The notes: generated by a model from the sequence alone, not told the origin. 64,000 nucleotides of DNA from Pseudoxanthomonas sp. Root630 (GCF_001427585.1 NZ_LMGY01000020.1:124001-188000), one strand, 5' to 3'. Positions 26,833-40,199 are shown, counted from the stretch's first letter. Made by a program: numbers and translations.

Positions 26833-27564
26833 ATGAAGCCGCTGTTCCGTTGCCTGCCGTTCGCGTTGGTCGCCTTCACCCTCCACGCCCAGGCCCAGTC
26901 CGTCTCGCCTGCCTACGACGCCTTCCGCAAGAAGGAAACGCCGGCCCCGGCGCCTGCCCAGCCTGCGCCGTCGTCGGCGCAGACCGTTGCCGCGCCGCCG
27001 GCCCCCGCTCCGGTCGCAACGCCGGCCCCCGCGCCTTACGTGGCACCGGCCGCTCCGCCCGCGCGTGAGCAGGACAACGGCGGCTTCTTCGTCGGCGCGC
27101 AGGTCGGCCAGGGCTGGATCTATGACGACGTGGAACAGGACGCCGTCGCCGTGAGCGCAGGCTACCGCTGGCAGGCCGGTCCCTGGACCCAGGTGGGCGT
27201 GGAACTGTCGGGTGGCCGACTGGACGAAACCACCGATGGCGGCTTCCGCTTCCCGAAGGCGACCTACAAGGCCGTGGGCGCGAATGCCCGCATGAACTTC
27301 GGCGAGAGCCCGTGGTTCGCGGTCGTCCGCGGCGGCTACTTCGATGCGGAGCAGGACTTCCCGGGCGGTGGCGACTTCTCCACCGACGGCGGCTATGCGG
27401 GCTTCGCGATCGGTGTGGACATCAATCGCCATCTGAACGTCAGCCTGGGCTACACGGCCTTCATCTACGCCGACGAGTACTACTACGACGACTGCGACGA
27501 CTACAGCGATTGCGAGTTCAATCGTGCCGACACGGTGATGCTCGGCCTCGAAGCGCGCTTCTGA
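26833..27564 (+). CDS. Outer-membrane beta-barrel protein
   Basis: A 243-residue exported protein. The signal peptide ends in HAQA (about residue 20). A proline/alanine-rich linker (about 37-75) is followed by an eight-strand-like barrel of alternating residues (FFVGAQVGQGWIYDD... NRADTVMLGLEARF), ending in phenylalanine as outer-membrane porins do. An acidic tyrosine/aspartate loop near residue 215 (DEYYYDDCDDYSDCEF) carries two cysteines and could bind a metal ion. The start at 26833 has the better ribosome-binding site and signal peptide; an upstream in-frame ATG at 26812 is less likely. Substrate unknown. Confidence 0.75.
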   Translation: MKPLFRCLPFALVAFTLHAQAQSVSPAYDAFRKKETPAPAPAQPAPSSAQTVAAPPAPAPVATPAPAPYVAPAAPPAREQDNGGFFVGAQVGQGWIYDDVEQDAVAVSAGYRWQAGPWTQVGVELSGGRLDETTDGGFRFPKATYKAVGANARMNFGESPWFAVVRGGYFDAEQDFPGGGDFSTDGGYAGFAIGVDINRHLNVSLGYTAFIYADEYYYDDCDDYSDCEFNRADTVMLGLEARF

Positions 27565-27575
27565 TGCTGTAACGG

Positions 27576-27601
27576 AAACGGGAGCCGAAAGGCTCCCGTT
27601 T
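27576..27601. terminator. Bidirectional Rho-independent terminator
   Basis: AAACGGGAGCC (27576-27586), loop GAAA, GGCTCCCGTTT (27591-27601), then TCTCC. It is an 11-bp perfect stem with a stable GNRA tetraloop, placed between the convergent barrel gene and hemB. Confidence 0.9.
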
Positions 27602-27621
27602 CTCCATGCAGCCGGCGCGTG

Positions 27622-28957
<1,336 letters not shown>

Positions 28958-29029
28958 CGATGCGTCCTTCCGGCTCGGCCCGCGACGCGGCGCCTCATGC
29001 CTGCACTATGCGGACGCCGCCGCGGCGCT

Positions 29030-30049
29030 TCAAGCACCGACGCCGTGCATGCCTTCGATCTCGACCAGCAGTTCGCGGCGGCAGACGTCCGCATGCAGCA
29101 TCAGCCATGGCACGCGCGTGCCCAGCCGGGCCTCCAGTTGTGCGGCGACGGCATCGGCATCCGCCTCATCGCGCACGTACACCTTGAGCCGCGAGGTGCC
29201 GTCGAGGTGCGGCGACAGTGCCGGCATCCGCTCGCGCGCGGCGCCCAGCAGGCTGTCGAGATTGGTCAGCGTTTCATCCAGCTGAGCGCGCAGCGAGTCG
29301 GCGTGCTGCGACGCATGCCCGACGATGCTCGCCGTGCCGGACAGCAGCAGCGGCACCTGCGGCGAGGGGGGCAGCAGGGCGCGTGCGAAGCTCGGCGACT
29401 GCGGGCCGTACTCGCGCGGATACCGGTAGGCGCTGACCTGGCGCGGATTCTCCAGCGGCAGGCCGGGTTCGCGCGCGGCCAGCCAGTACACCTGCAGCAC
29501 GCGACGACCGTCGCGACTGCCTATCGCGGTGGCCGCGGGCAGCGTGCGCGTGTCCACGTCGCCCAGGCCCTGCACGCGCCCCACGCAGAACTGCCGGTAG
29601 CGCTCGGTGTCGCCTTCGCCCAGGGTGATCGCATCGAAGTAGTTCCAGATGCGCAGCAGGTGCGGGTAGCCGCTGTCGCGCCAGAACGCCACCATGGCCG
29701 CATAGGCATGGGCGCTGGCATGCAGGATGCCGCCTTCGGGCTCTTCCCACTCCATGACGCCGAACATCAGCGCGCCATCGTGGCTGTAGCGGATCGCGCC
29801 TTCGCGTCCGGTCGCCACCGGGCCCGCCGAGCGCCACACTTCGTAGGGGGCCGCGGCTTCGCGCAGGGGCGACAACGGCACGTGCAGGTAGCGAGCGTCG
29901 TCGATGGCGGCCGACGACGGGGCGAGCGTGCCGAAGCCGAACACGGCCAGCGTCTCGGGCATGCCGAGCAGCGCCTGCGGCGTGGGGGCGTGGATGTAGT
30001 CGACAGCCAGCCGCTGCGGCGCGGGCGGGAGGTCGGGAGCGGAGCTCAT
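29030..30049 (-). CDS. xanB2: Chorismatase / chorismate lyase XanB2-like
   Basis: A 339-residue protein of the FkbO/Hyg5/XanB2 chorismatase family with the RidA-like C-terminal half (SGTASIVGHASQHADSLRAQLDETLTNLDSLL). Such enzymes cleave chorismate; XanB2 of Xanthomonas yields 3- and 4-hydroxybenzoate for xanthomonadin and ubiquinone. Near the C terminus C323 precedes E330 by seven residues (DVCRRELLVEIEG), the spacing of the Cys/Glu pair I recall from 3-hydroxybenzoate-forming members. The ATG at 30049 is chosen by family length. In Xanthomonas xanB2 lies beside the pigment cluster; here no pigment genes are in view. Confidence 0.85.
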   Translation of the reverse strand: MSSAPDLPPAPQRLAVDYIHAPTPQALLGMPETLAVFGFGTLAPSSAAIDDARYLHVPLSPLREAAAPYEVWRSAGPVATGREGAIRYSHDGALMFGVMEWEEPEGGILHASAHAYAAMVAFWRDSGYPHLLRIWNYFDAITLGEGDTERYRQFCVGRVQGLGDVDTRTLPAATAIGSRDGRRVLQVYWLAAREPGLPLENPRQVSAYRYPREYGPQSPSFARALLPPSPQVPLLLSGTASIVGHASQHADSLRAQLDETLTNLDSLLGAARERMPALSPHLDGTSRLKVYVRDEADADAVAAQLEARLGTRVPWLMLHADVCRRELLVEIEGMHGVGA

Positions 30050-30181
30050 CGTGCGGGAAACAGGCGCATGGTCAGGGCGAAATGATAACCCGCCGTCCCG
30101 CGACGCCGCCCGGCGGCGGGATATGCCAGTATTCAGCCGGTGCGGCGGAAGATCGCCGCAAGGCCACCGGGAGAAGCCGCC

Positions 30182-30646
30182 ATGTCGTTCCGTACCGCCG
30201 CCATCGCGTTTGCCGTCCTGCTCGTCGCCGGGTGCGCCGGCAGTTCCAAGGTCATGCTGGGCCAGGCGCGCGCGCCCATCGACCCCGCCCAGGTGCAGAT
30301 CTACCGCACGCCACCCGTCGGTGCGCTGGAAATCGCACAACTCGAATCCAAGAGCGCCGTCGGCTTCGGCACGCAGGGCCAGACCGACGCCGCCGTCGCG
30401 CGCCTGAAGCGCGAAGCCGCCGCCCTCGGAGCCAACGGCGTCGTGCTGCTGGGCGTGGGTTCCAGCGGCTCGCCGGTGGGCATGTCGGTAGGCGCAGGCA
30501 GCTACGGCCGCCACTCGGGCGGCGGCTTGAGCATGGGCATCCCGACCACCCAGAAACAGGCCGCGGGCGTGGCGATCTACGTGCCGCCGGGCACGCCGGT
30601 GGATCCGTCCATCGTGGTGCCGGCAACGCCGCCGAAGGCGAAGTAA
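30182..30646 (+). CDS. Lipoprotein, unknown function
   Basis: A 154-residue protein with a type-II signal peptide and lipobox LLVAGC (Cys near residue 19). The mature part resembles short-chain-type heavy-metal-binding or YbjQ-like folds only weakly (VALARLKREAAALGANGVVLLGVG), with a glycine/serine-rich loop (VGAGSYGRHSGGG). A GGGAG site precedes the ATG. It lies 80 bases upstream of the alpha-2-macroglobulin gene, in the same direction. Confidence 0.7.
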   Translation: MSFRTAAIAFAVLLVAGCAGSSKVMLGQARAPIDPAQVQIYRTPPVGALEIAQLESKSAVGFGTQGQTDAAVARLKREAAALGANGVVLLGVGSSGSPVGMSVGAGSYGRHSGGGLSMGIPTTQKQAAGVAIYVPPGTPVDPSIVVPATPPKAK

Positions 30647-30726
30647 GTCGGTCTTCCACCCTGGCCTCGCGGGCCGGGTGGCGTTCGTGCGCGATAGCAG
30701 GCAGCATCGGCCCGGGACGGATACCG

Positions 30727-33700
30727 ATGGGGTGCGGCATGGGGAGTCGGCGCGTCGTGGCGTGCGGTTGGCTGTTGGGTATGGCGAGCTGGTCCTTTGC
30801 CGTGCAGGCGGTGGAACCGCCGGTTGAAGCCGACTTTTCGTACGCGGCGATCGAGCTGGAGTTCGCCGAGCCGATGCAGATCTGGGACAACCAGATACAC
30901 CGGGATCTGGTGCGCACGACCCCCCATCTGCCGCTGACTTGCCACTGGAGCGGCGACGTCCTCCTCGAGTGCGCGATCGAGCCGCCGGCGAAGGCGAAGC
31001 CCGCCACCCGTTATCGCATCGAACTCGGCCCTGGCCTGCTCACCCAGGAGGGCAGGCTGTTGGGTAGGCAGGTGCTGCACGCCGAAACCGAGCGCCCGTC
31101 CTTGCATGCCTATGTGGACCGGTGGGAAGAGGGCATGCCCCACTTCAACATCATCGGCAACATGGCGATGGCAGTGGAGGAGGTGCGTGCGGTACTGCAT
31201 GTCCGCGATGGCGAGCGGGCGGTGCCTTACACACTCGAACCCCTTCCGCGATACGCCCACGAAGATGACGAGCGCCGCTTCCTGTTGCGCCTGTCGGGCG
31301 ATGTCGGGCCCGACGCCCGGCTCGACCTCCGTGTCGCGCCGGGTCTGCGAAGTCCGGACGGTGCGTTGCGCGGAGAACAGGACGAATCGCTGCTCGGCGT
31401 GCACGTCAACGAAACATTCCGCGTGCGCAGTGTGGCATGCCAGCAGCGCGACGATGTCCACGCCTGGACCGTAGAGGGCGCGCGCGCGTCACTCGACTGC
31501 CTGCCGGGCGAGCCGATCGTCCTGACGTTCTCGCAGATGCCCGACGACGCATCGCGTGCGCACTTTGCGCAGCGCCTGCCTGCAGGCATCGCGCTGGGCG
31601 AATGGCGCGAAGGCAGCCCCGACTACCGGCGTGGCGGGGAGAAGCGGGACCTGCTCGCATCGGGCGCCATGCTCCGGCTGACCGTCGCGAAGGCCAACAC
31701 GCGCGTCGCACTGGCGCTGGACGGCCTGGCCACGGCGGCGGGCCAGACGCTGTTGCCGCTGACGCTCGATGTGCGCACCACCGATGCAAGACCCATGCTG
31801 GAGGCGCGCGGCGAACGTGTCCTGCTGGATGGCGACGCGCTCCCTGCGGGCCGTTTGCAGGGCGTCAATGCCACCGGGACACGCCTGCGCGTCACCGCCC
31901 TGGGCCGCGATCTGCTCACGGACGACGTCAGGGTGCCGGCAGCAGAACCCAACACGAAGGTGACGGTACCGTCGGAGGCGGATGATCGCGTCCTCCGCGA
32001 GGGAGGATGGACGCGATGGGCCGTCCAGATTGCGGATGCGCGGCAAGCGTCGTATGCACGCCATCGAAGTGGCGTGGAGTTCGCCGCGCCCGACTTCGAC
32101 CTCGCCGTGTGGGCGGGCCGGCGCGAAGTGATCGCCTGGGCGCAGCCATGGTCGGAGCAGGGAGCGATCGTCGGCGCACGTGTGGAGCTCGTGACCCAGG
32201 CATCACCCCAAGCGCTGCCGCAGACGACGGTCGAGGCACAAACCGATGGAGATGGCGTCGCACGGCTGTCGCTGCCGGAGGGCTACGTGCTTCCGGAAAC
32301 GACCGATGGCGCGTATCCCCGTTGGTGGGTGCGGGCCACGCACGGCCGGGGCGGCAAGGCTGAGCGCGCAGTGTTGCCGTTGAGCGGGGGCTATGGCCTG
32401 ACGCTAGGTTCGGCGCCACGTCGCTACCTGTGGGGCGTCAGTGATCGCCCGCTGTATATCGCCGGTAGTACGGTGCAATACCAACTGTGGCAACGCGCGC
32501 GCGTGGGGGGGCGTCTGCAGCACATCGTGCAGCCGGCCCCACTGGCGCTGGCGCTGCTATCCGTCGAGGAAGAGAAAACCCTTCTGCAATGGCAAGCGAC
32601 GCCCGATGCGGACGGCGTCATCCATGGGGCATTGGCGTTGCCAGTGCACCTGACCGATGGCACCTATTGCATCGGCATGGCGGATGCCGATGAAGAAAGC
32701 GGCGCCTGCTTCTTCGTGGGGACTTACCGCGCGCAAGACCTGTGGGTGCGTGCCGAAACGGAGGCGCATGTGCTCGGAGAGGGCGAGACGTTCGTGTTCG
32801 ACGTCGAGGCCGGCTACTACTCCGGCGGGCCCGCCGCCGCCATGCCGCTCGAACGGATCAGTACGATGCTGACCGGACTGCCACTGAACGAAGCCTATCC
32901 CCGGTATGCGGACTATGCCTTCATCGATGTCTGGTCCGGCCTGGGTCGTGGCGGCGTGGCGCTGGCGCCGACGGCGACCCGGTTCCGGACGGATGCAGAC
33001 GGCAAGGCGCGCATCGCGTTACCGATCGCGTTTCCGGCACGGAACGACGCCGATCTCGAGCCGCCCGCTTTCGGCACGCTGCAGGCCGTGGTGGAGGTGA
33101 AGCCGAGCGAGCGGGAAAGCACCGTGAGCAACGCCGCGAAAGTCCGCTATGCCCGACACGCGCGATACGTGGGTCTGCGCAGCGAGCCACGCTGGTGGGA
33201 TGGCGCGACACCGCTGCAGTTGCAGGCCGTCGTGATCGACGCGCAGGGCGATGCCGTCGATGCGGCATCCGTCGAGGTGCAGGTCGACTATCTCGGCGAG
33301 GGCTGGACGGAGCGGGAGGACAAGGCCGGCCAGCGCGTGGCGAGCTGCGTGCTGGTCGCAGGCCAGCCCTCCGCGTGCGAGGTGCCGCGCAAGCAGAGCG
33401 GCCGATACCGCCTGGTTGCGCGCAGCGGCGATGCCGCGCCTGCGACGATGACCCAGTATGTGTGGGTAGGGGGCGCGGGTTCGATTGCGTCGCGCGAGAT
33501 CAGGTTGGCGCAAGCGCGTGGCGAACGGGTGGCAGGCGAGCCTCTTACCGTCGAATTGACCCAGCCGCAGCCGGAGGCCACCGCGCTGTTCGTGTTCCGC
33601 CAGCATGGCGCGCTGATCGGTCATCAGGTCGCCGATGTCCGCGCGGGAACCCAGGAGGTCGTGCTGCACCTGCCGCCTGGCACCCAGGGCGCGATCCACG

Positions 33701-36672
33701 TCGGCGTGCATATCCGCGATCGCCACGACGTCACTGCGGCGGCGCCTGGTTACCGGACGCCGATCCCGATGCGCAGTGCCGGCATCGACGTCACGCTGGC
33801 CCGGCCCGACGGTGCGCGGACGCTGAAGGTGTCTCTGCACGCGGAGGACGCGCGCCCCGGACAGCCTGCACGCCTGGTGCTGACCAATGCCGGCGACCGG
33901 CCGCGACAGGTGGCCGTGGCCGTCACCGACGACGCGTTGCGCGCGATGGCGGGCGAGTGGCTTGCTTATGCCGACCCGTGGGGGCCTCACTGGCTGGGTC
34001 GCGAACCCGGATACGAGTACGGGTGGTCGACCGGCTTCCATCAATGGCTCAATCACCGGTGGACCTGGTCGCTGCCCTGGCCGTCGTCATCGGGAGAGCA
34101 AACCGAACGCTCCCAATCGGTGAAGTCGAAGTCAGCCCAGTGGAATTCGCCGCTGCCTCCTCCGCCCGGGGCGCCGCTGATGAGTCTCGCCGAAGCGCGT
34201 CCTAGCGACATTGTGTCCCCGCCATCGCCTGCCGCACCCCCGGCCCAGGCGCCTTCCGACGGCTTCGGTTCCTTTGGCGAGACCGGGGGCTCGACACTCG
34301 ACAGGATCCAGGTCACCGGCTCGCGCATCGATCTCGCCGAGGTGTTCCATGCGGGCGCGCAACCCTCGACGGATCTGCGGCCCCGGGAGCCGGGGATGGC
34401 GCAGTCCCCGATGGCACGGGTGCGCACGCGTTTCGCCGACACGGCGTTCTGGCAGGGCGGGATCGTGCTGGCGCCAGGCGAATCGCGCAGCTTCGACGTG
34501 GTGCTGCCGGACAACCTGACCCGCTGGCGTGCCGTGGCGTGGAGTGCCGACGCGGACGATGGCTTCGAGCAGACGGATGCCGCGCTGGAAGTCGGGCTTC
34601 CGGTGGAAGCGCGCCTGCAGACACCCGTGCGACTCTATCCGGGCGACAAGGCCAGGCTGGCCGCGCATGTGCGACAGGCCGGCGACACCGCCATGCCGGT
34701 GCAGGCGCGGATCGACCTCCAGGGCGACGGCATGGCGCAGGGAGACGAAGCTGGTCATTCCCTGACGCTGGTGCCACGCGGCCAGGCCAGCATCGCCAGG
34801 ATCTTCCAGCCGACCATGGTGGGTTCGGTGCAGGCGGTGGCGTCGGTGGACGGGCAGGCGGCTCGGGATGCCGTCGCCGCCCCCATCCAGATCGCGTCGC
34901 CGCTCGTCTCCGCACGCCGCGTCCAGGCTGGCTGGCTGGACCAGGCGAATGTCGCGCTGCAGGTGCCGGGACTGCCTGCCGACGCACGGGATGCGCGTCT
35001 GGCGATTGAAGTCAGTCGTGGCGGTGCGGGACTGATCGAGCGCTGGACGCGCGACCTGCACGCTTACCCGCACCGGTGCTGGGAGCAGATCCTCAGCCGA
35101 GCGGTCGGCGCAGCGCTGACCATCGAACGCGGCGATGGCGATGCCTGGCCGGACGCGGCCGCGACGGTCAAGGAGGCGCTCGACAATGCGGCGGTCTTCC
35201 AGGGCGAGGAGGGCGGCATGCGTTACTTCGCGGCTGAAGAAGACCTGGATGACCTCGGGTTCGGCGCACGCGACGAGGTCGCGTTGACGGCTTACACGCT
35301 GCAGGCCTTTGCGTGGCTGCGGGCGTGGGGTCATGCGGTGCCCGTGCAGGTCGAGCGCGATGCGCGCGACTTCCTCGCTGCCCGGCGTCTTCCCTCGGAG
35401 GCGGTGGAGCCGCGCCGCAAGCGCGAACCGCCTGCGGGCGTGGACGCTGCGACGCGGGCCGCATTCGAAGCCGCTGAAGCCGCTGCGGCGGCAGCAGATG
35501 CAGCAGTGGCAGCAGCAGATGCCGCAGCGGCAGCCGGTGAGGCGGCTGCCTCGCGATCGCAGGGTGATGCGCCCGACGGTCACGACGATGCTGCGATTGC
35601 GGTCGCCGCCGTCCAAACAGACAAGGCCAGTCTCGATAGCCTCTGGCGTGTGTGGGAAGGACTTGCATTGCCGGTGCGCATCAACGGACTGCGTGCATTG
35701 GCGGGTGCACGGCATCCGGCGGCACCCGATGCGCTGGCGTCCGTGCTGACACGCTTCCCGGTGCGCGGCCTGGCCCGCCGGATCGATGGCGACGAAGACT
35801 GGACCCGCTGGATGGGCTCGCGGATGCGCGAGCAATGCGCCTTGATCGGGGTGCTCGACGAGCATCCCGAACTGGCCGGGAGGCAGGTGCGCGATGCGCT
35901 GCTCAGGGGTCTGGTCGATCTGTACGCGGGCGGTGCGCCGAGTGTCGACACCCAGACCGGCGCGTATTGCCTGATGGCGATGCATGGCGTGGCTGCATCC
36001 GGCCCGGTGCAACCGGCGACCGTGCAGGCGGCGATAGGCACGCAGCAGGCCACGCTTTCCCTGGCCGTCACCCAGCCGCGCGCGCGGTGGTCCGTGCCGC
36101 AGGCACCGACCGCAGGGGCTACGCTGACGCTTTCCCAGGCGCCGGACCAGCACGCATGGCTGGGTTACGTGGCCGAGATCGGCTACCAGGAAGACGCTTC
36201 CAGGGCGCGCGAATCCGCCGTCGGCATGTCGTTGTCGCGTCGCTACGAGGTCCTGCGCGCGGGACGATGGCAGGCGCCGGGCAAGCAACCCGTGAAGGAG
36301 GGCGACTGGATTCGCGTGACGCTGGCGATGCAGACGGCATCGCCGCGACACTTCGTGGCCCTGACGGATGATGTGCCCGGCGGGCTGCGCCCCACCGATC
36401 TTGCACTCTCGGCCGTGGCCGGCCTTGACCTCCAGCAGGTGTCATCGACGGGCAGCCTCATGTTCCGTACGCGCAGGCTCGATCCGCGGTCGCCGAAGTT
36501 CTACGCGGAATACCTGCCGGCGGGTCGCCACGAGGTGCACTACTTCGCGCGCGTGGCGAACGCGGGCGACTACCTTGCAGCGCCTGCCACGGCAGAGTTG
36601 ATGTACGGCAACACCAGCCATGCACGCACGGCGGCGGATCACCTGCACATCGTGCCGTCGCATTCGCCGTGA
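30727..36672 (+). CDS. Alpha-2-macroglobulin family protein with thioester motif
   Basis: A 1981-residue exported protein. The signal peptide ends near FAVQA (about residue 27); no lipobox is seen, so it is probably periplasmic rather than lipid-anchored. MG-type beta-sandwich domains fill residues 30-1100. The A2M domain (RFADTAFWQGGIVLAPGES, LPDNLTRWRAVAWSAD) starts near 1240. The thioester motif CWEQ is at 1451-1454, in the context YPHRCWEQILSR. Two insertions are unusual: a proline-rich stretch with LDRIQVTGSRI (1191-1201) and an Ala/Asp/Glu-rich stretch at about 1579-1612 in the thioester domain. Such proteins trap proteases at the cell surface. The second ATG (30739) is an alternative start. 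Confidence 0.9.
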   Translation: MGCGMGSRRVVACGWLLGMASWSFAVQAVEPPVEADFSYAAIELEFAEPMQIWDNQIHRDLVRTTPHLPLTCHWSGDVLLECAIEPPAKAKPATRYRIELGPGLLTQEGRLLGRQVLHAETERPSLHAYVDRWEEGMPHFNIIGNMAMAVEEVRAVLHVRDGERAVPYTLEPLPRYAHEDDERRFLLRLSGDVGPDARLDLRVAPGLRSPDGALRGEQDESLLGVHVNETFRVRSVACQQRDDVHAWTVEGARASLDCLPGEPIVLTFSQMPDDASRAHFAQRLPAGIALGEWREGSPDYRRGGEKRDLLASGAMLRLTVAKANTRVALALDGLATAAGQTLLPLTLDVRTTDARPMLEARGERVLLDGDALPAGRLQGVNATGTRLRVTALGRDLLTDDVRVPAAEPNTKVTVPSEADDRVLREGGWTRWAVQIADARQASYARHRSGVEFAAPDFDLAVWAGRREVIAWAQPWSEQGAIVGARVELVTQASPQALPQTTVEAQTDGDGVARLSLPEGYVLPETTDGAYPRWWVRATHGRGGKAERAVLPLSGGYGLTLGSAPRRYLWGVSDRPLYIAGSTVQYQLWQRARVGGRLQHIVQPAPLALALLSVEEEKTLLQWQATPDADGVIHGALALPVHLTDGTYCIGMADADEESGACFFVGTYRAQDLWVRAETEAHVLGEGETFVFDVEAGYYSGGPAAAMPLERISTMLTGLPLNEAYPRYADYAFIDVWSGLGRGGVALAPTATRFRTDADGKARIALPIAFPARNDADLEPPAFGTLQAVVEVKPSERESTVSNAAKVRYARHARYVGLRSEPRWWDGATPLQLQAVVIDAQGDAVDAASVEVQVDYLGEGWTEREDKAGQRVASCVLVAGQPSACEVPRKQSGRYRLVARSGDAAPATMTQYVWVGGAGSIASREIRLAQARGERVAGEPLTVELTQPQPEATALFVFRQHGALIGHQVADVRAGTQEVVLHLPPGTQGAIHVGVHIRDRHDVTAAAPGYRTPIPMRSAGIDVTLARPDGARTLKVSLHAEDARPGQPARLVLTNAGDRPRQVAVAVTDDALRAMAGEWLAYADPWGPHWLGREPGYEYGWSTGFHQWLNHRWTWSLPWPSSSGEQTERSQSVKSKSAQWNSPLPPPPGAPLMSLAEARPSDIVSPPSPAAPPAQAPSDGFGSFGETGGSTLDRIQVTGSRIDLAEVFHAGAQPSTDLRPREPGMAQSPMARVRTRFADTAFWQGGIVLAPGESRSFDVVLPDNLTRWRAVAWSADADDGFEQTDAALEVGLPVEARLQTPVRLYPGDKARLAAHVRQAGDTAMPVQARIDLQGDGMAQGDEAGHSLTLVPRGQASIARIFQPTMVGSVQAVASVDGQAARDAVAAPIQIASPLVSARRVQAGWLDQANVALQVPGLPADARDARLAIEVSRGGAGLIERWTRDLHAYPHRCWEQILSRAVGAALTIERGDGDAWPDAAATVKEALDNAAVFQGEEGGMRYFAAEEDLDDLGFGARDEVALTAYTLQAFAWLRAWGHAVPVQVERDARDFLAARRLPSEAVEPRRKREPPAGVDAATRAAFEAAEAAAAAADAAVAAADAAAAAGEAAASRSQGDAPDGHDDAAIAVAAVQTDKASLDSLWRVWEGLALPVRINGLRALAGARHPAAPDALASVLTRFPVRGLARRIDGDEDWTRWMGSRMREQCALIGVLDEHPELAGRQVRDALLRGLVDLYAGGAPSVDTQTGAYCLMAMHGVAASGPVQPATVQAAIGTQQATLSLAVTQPRARWSVPQAPTAGATLTLSQAPDQHAWLGYVAEIGYQEDASRARESAVGMSLSRRYEVLRAGRWQAPGKQPVKEGDWIRVTLAMQTASPRHFVALTDDVPGGLRPTDLALSAVAGLDLQQVSSTGSLMFRTRRLDPRSPKFYAEYLPAGRHEVHYFARVANAGDYLAAPATAELMYGNTSHARTAADHLHIVPSHSP

Positions 36673-36683
36673 ATCGGATACGC

Positions 36684-36701
36684 GACGGCCTTCGGGCCGT
36701 C
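36684..36701. terminator. Hairpin between convergent genes
   Basis: GACGGCC (36684-36690), loop TTCG, GGCCGTC (36695-36701). The UUCG loop makes the stem stable, but no T run follows. It lies between the alpha-2-macroglobulin and Coa1-like genes. Confidence 0.5.
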
Positions 36702-36721
36702 GTCCTGATCGCCCGGGGTCG

Positions 36722-37159
36722 TCAGTGCGCTTCCGCGGACGCCGCCGTGTCCACCAGCACGATCCGCTCGCCGCCGTCCACGTTGACGGCCAGTGTTTCG
36801 TAGCGCCATTCGCCGGCCTGCTTCTTCGCGACGACGAACAGCGTGCCATCGGCTTTCGGGCCGTCCAGCGGGATCGCCAGGTTGGCTTCGCCGTCGGGGC
36901 CGTTGCTGCTGAAGTTTCCCTGCACCAGCCAGCCGGCCTGGATCGGCGTGCCGAGCGCGGCCGTCACGGCGGGATCGGCTTCCGCCCGTGCCATCGCGTG
37001 CTGGTACGGGCCCGAGGACTTCATCGCGCCGAAGACCAGCGCCAGGATGCCGAAGATGAAGGCGGCGAACAGTGCGAACAGCAGCGCCGCGATCACCGGC
37101 ACGCACCACTTCCAGTTGCGGCTCCACCAGGAGGTGGAGGGCGGGGTCGTCGTGTGCAT
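36722..37159 (-). CDS. Cytochrome-oxidase-assembly-factor-1-like (Coa1) membrane protein
   Basis: A 145-residue protein with one N-terminal helix (about 16-45) and a Coa1/Tim21-like periplasmic domain (SSGPYQHAMARAEADPAVTAALG, NGPDGEANLAIPLDGPK, EWRYETLAV). Bacterial members of this family have no proven role. It ends 49 bases before the convergent hairpin and lies 31 bases upstream-adjacent to the DPP IV gene's stop codon, in the same orientation. Confidence 0.8.
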   Translation of the reverse strand: MHTTTPPSTSWWSRNWKWCVPVIAALLFALFAAFIFGILALVFGAMKSSGPYQHAMARAEADPAVTAALGTPIQAGWLVQGNFSSNGPDGEANLAIPLDGPKADGTLFVVAKKQAGEWRYETLAVNVDGGERIVLVDTAASAEAH

Positions 37160-37190
37160 GCGCGAGCTCCGGTCGTTCCCCGTTGAACGC

Positions 37191-39455
<2,265 letters not shown>

Positions 39456-39482
39456 TTATGACGCGAACGCCGCCGCCGGTTT

Positions 39483-40199
39483 TCAGGCCTTCGGTGCGCC
39501 CTGTCCGAACAGGTGCTTGCGCTCTTCGTCGCTGAGCGGCTGGCCGGCGTTCGGATTGACCTGCGATTTCAGCGCATACGCGCGCTGCACGGCAGGACGC
39601 GCGGCGATCTCCGCGTGCCAGCGCTGCAAGGCGGGATAAGGCGTCAGGTCCAGCGGGGCCTTGTCGTAGGCGTTGATCCAGGGATGCGTGGCCATGTCGG
39701 CGATGCTGTAGTCCGCCCCGGCGATGAAGGCGCTCCGTTCCAACTGCTTGTCCAGCACGCCGAGCAGACGCTGCACCTCGCGCGTGTAGCGGTCGATGGC
39801 ATACGGGATCTTCTCCGGCGCGTACACGGTGAAGTGGCCGTACTGTCCGGTCATCGGCCCCAGGCCGCCCATCTGCCACATCAGCCACTGGTTCACCGCC
39901 ACTTTCTGGCGCGTATCGGCGCCGAAGAAGCGCCCGGCCTTGTTGGCCAGGTACAGCAGGATGGCGCCGGACTCGAACACGCTGATCGGTTCACCGCCGT
40001 CGGCGGGCGCGTGGTCGATGATCGCCGGCATCTTGTTGTTGGGCGAAAACGCGAGGTACTCCGGCTTGAACTGGTCGCCCTTGCCGATGTCCACCGGCAC
40101 GATGCGGTAGTCCAGCTTCGCGCCGGCCTCCGCCAGTTCTTCCAGCATCAGGGTGATCTTGTGGCCGTTGGGCGTGGGCCAGTAGTACAGATCGATCAT
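39483..40199 (-). CDS. Glutathione S-transferase, YfcG/YghU-like
   Basis: A 238-residue cytosolic protein with a thioredoxin-like N-terminal domain (IDLYYWPTPNGHKITLMLEEL, NKMPAIID, VFESGAILLYL) and an all-helical C-terminal domain (PYAIDRYTREVQRLLGVLDKQL, GADYSIADMATHPWI). The pattern fits the YfcG/nu-class, whose members reduce disulfides or organic peroxides with glutathione. The ATG at 40199 gives the family start. Confidence 0.88.
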   Translation of the reverse strand: MIDLYYWPTPNGHKITLMLEELAEAGAKLDYRIVPVDIGKGDQFKPEYLAFSPNNKMPAIIDHAPADGGEPISVFESGAILLYLANKAGRFFGADTRQKVAVNQWLMWQMGGLGPMTGQYGHFTVYAPEKIPYAIDRYTREVQRLLGVLDKQLERSAFIAGADYSIADMATHPWINAYDKAPLDLTPYPALQRWHAEIAARPAVQRAYALKSQVNPNAGQPLSDEERKHLFGQGAPKA

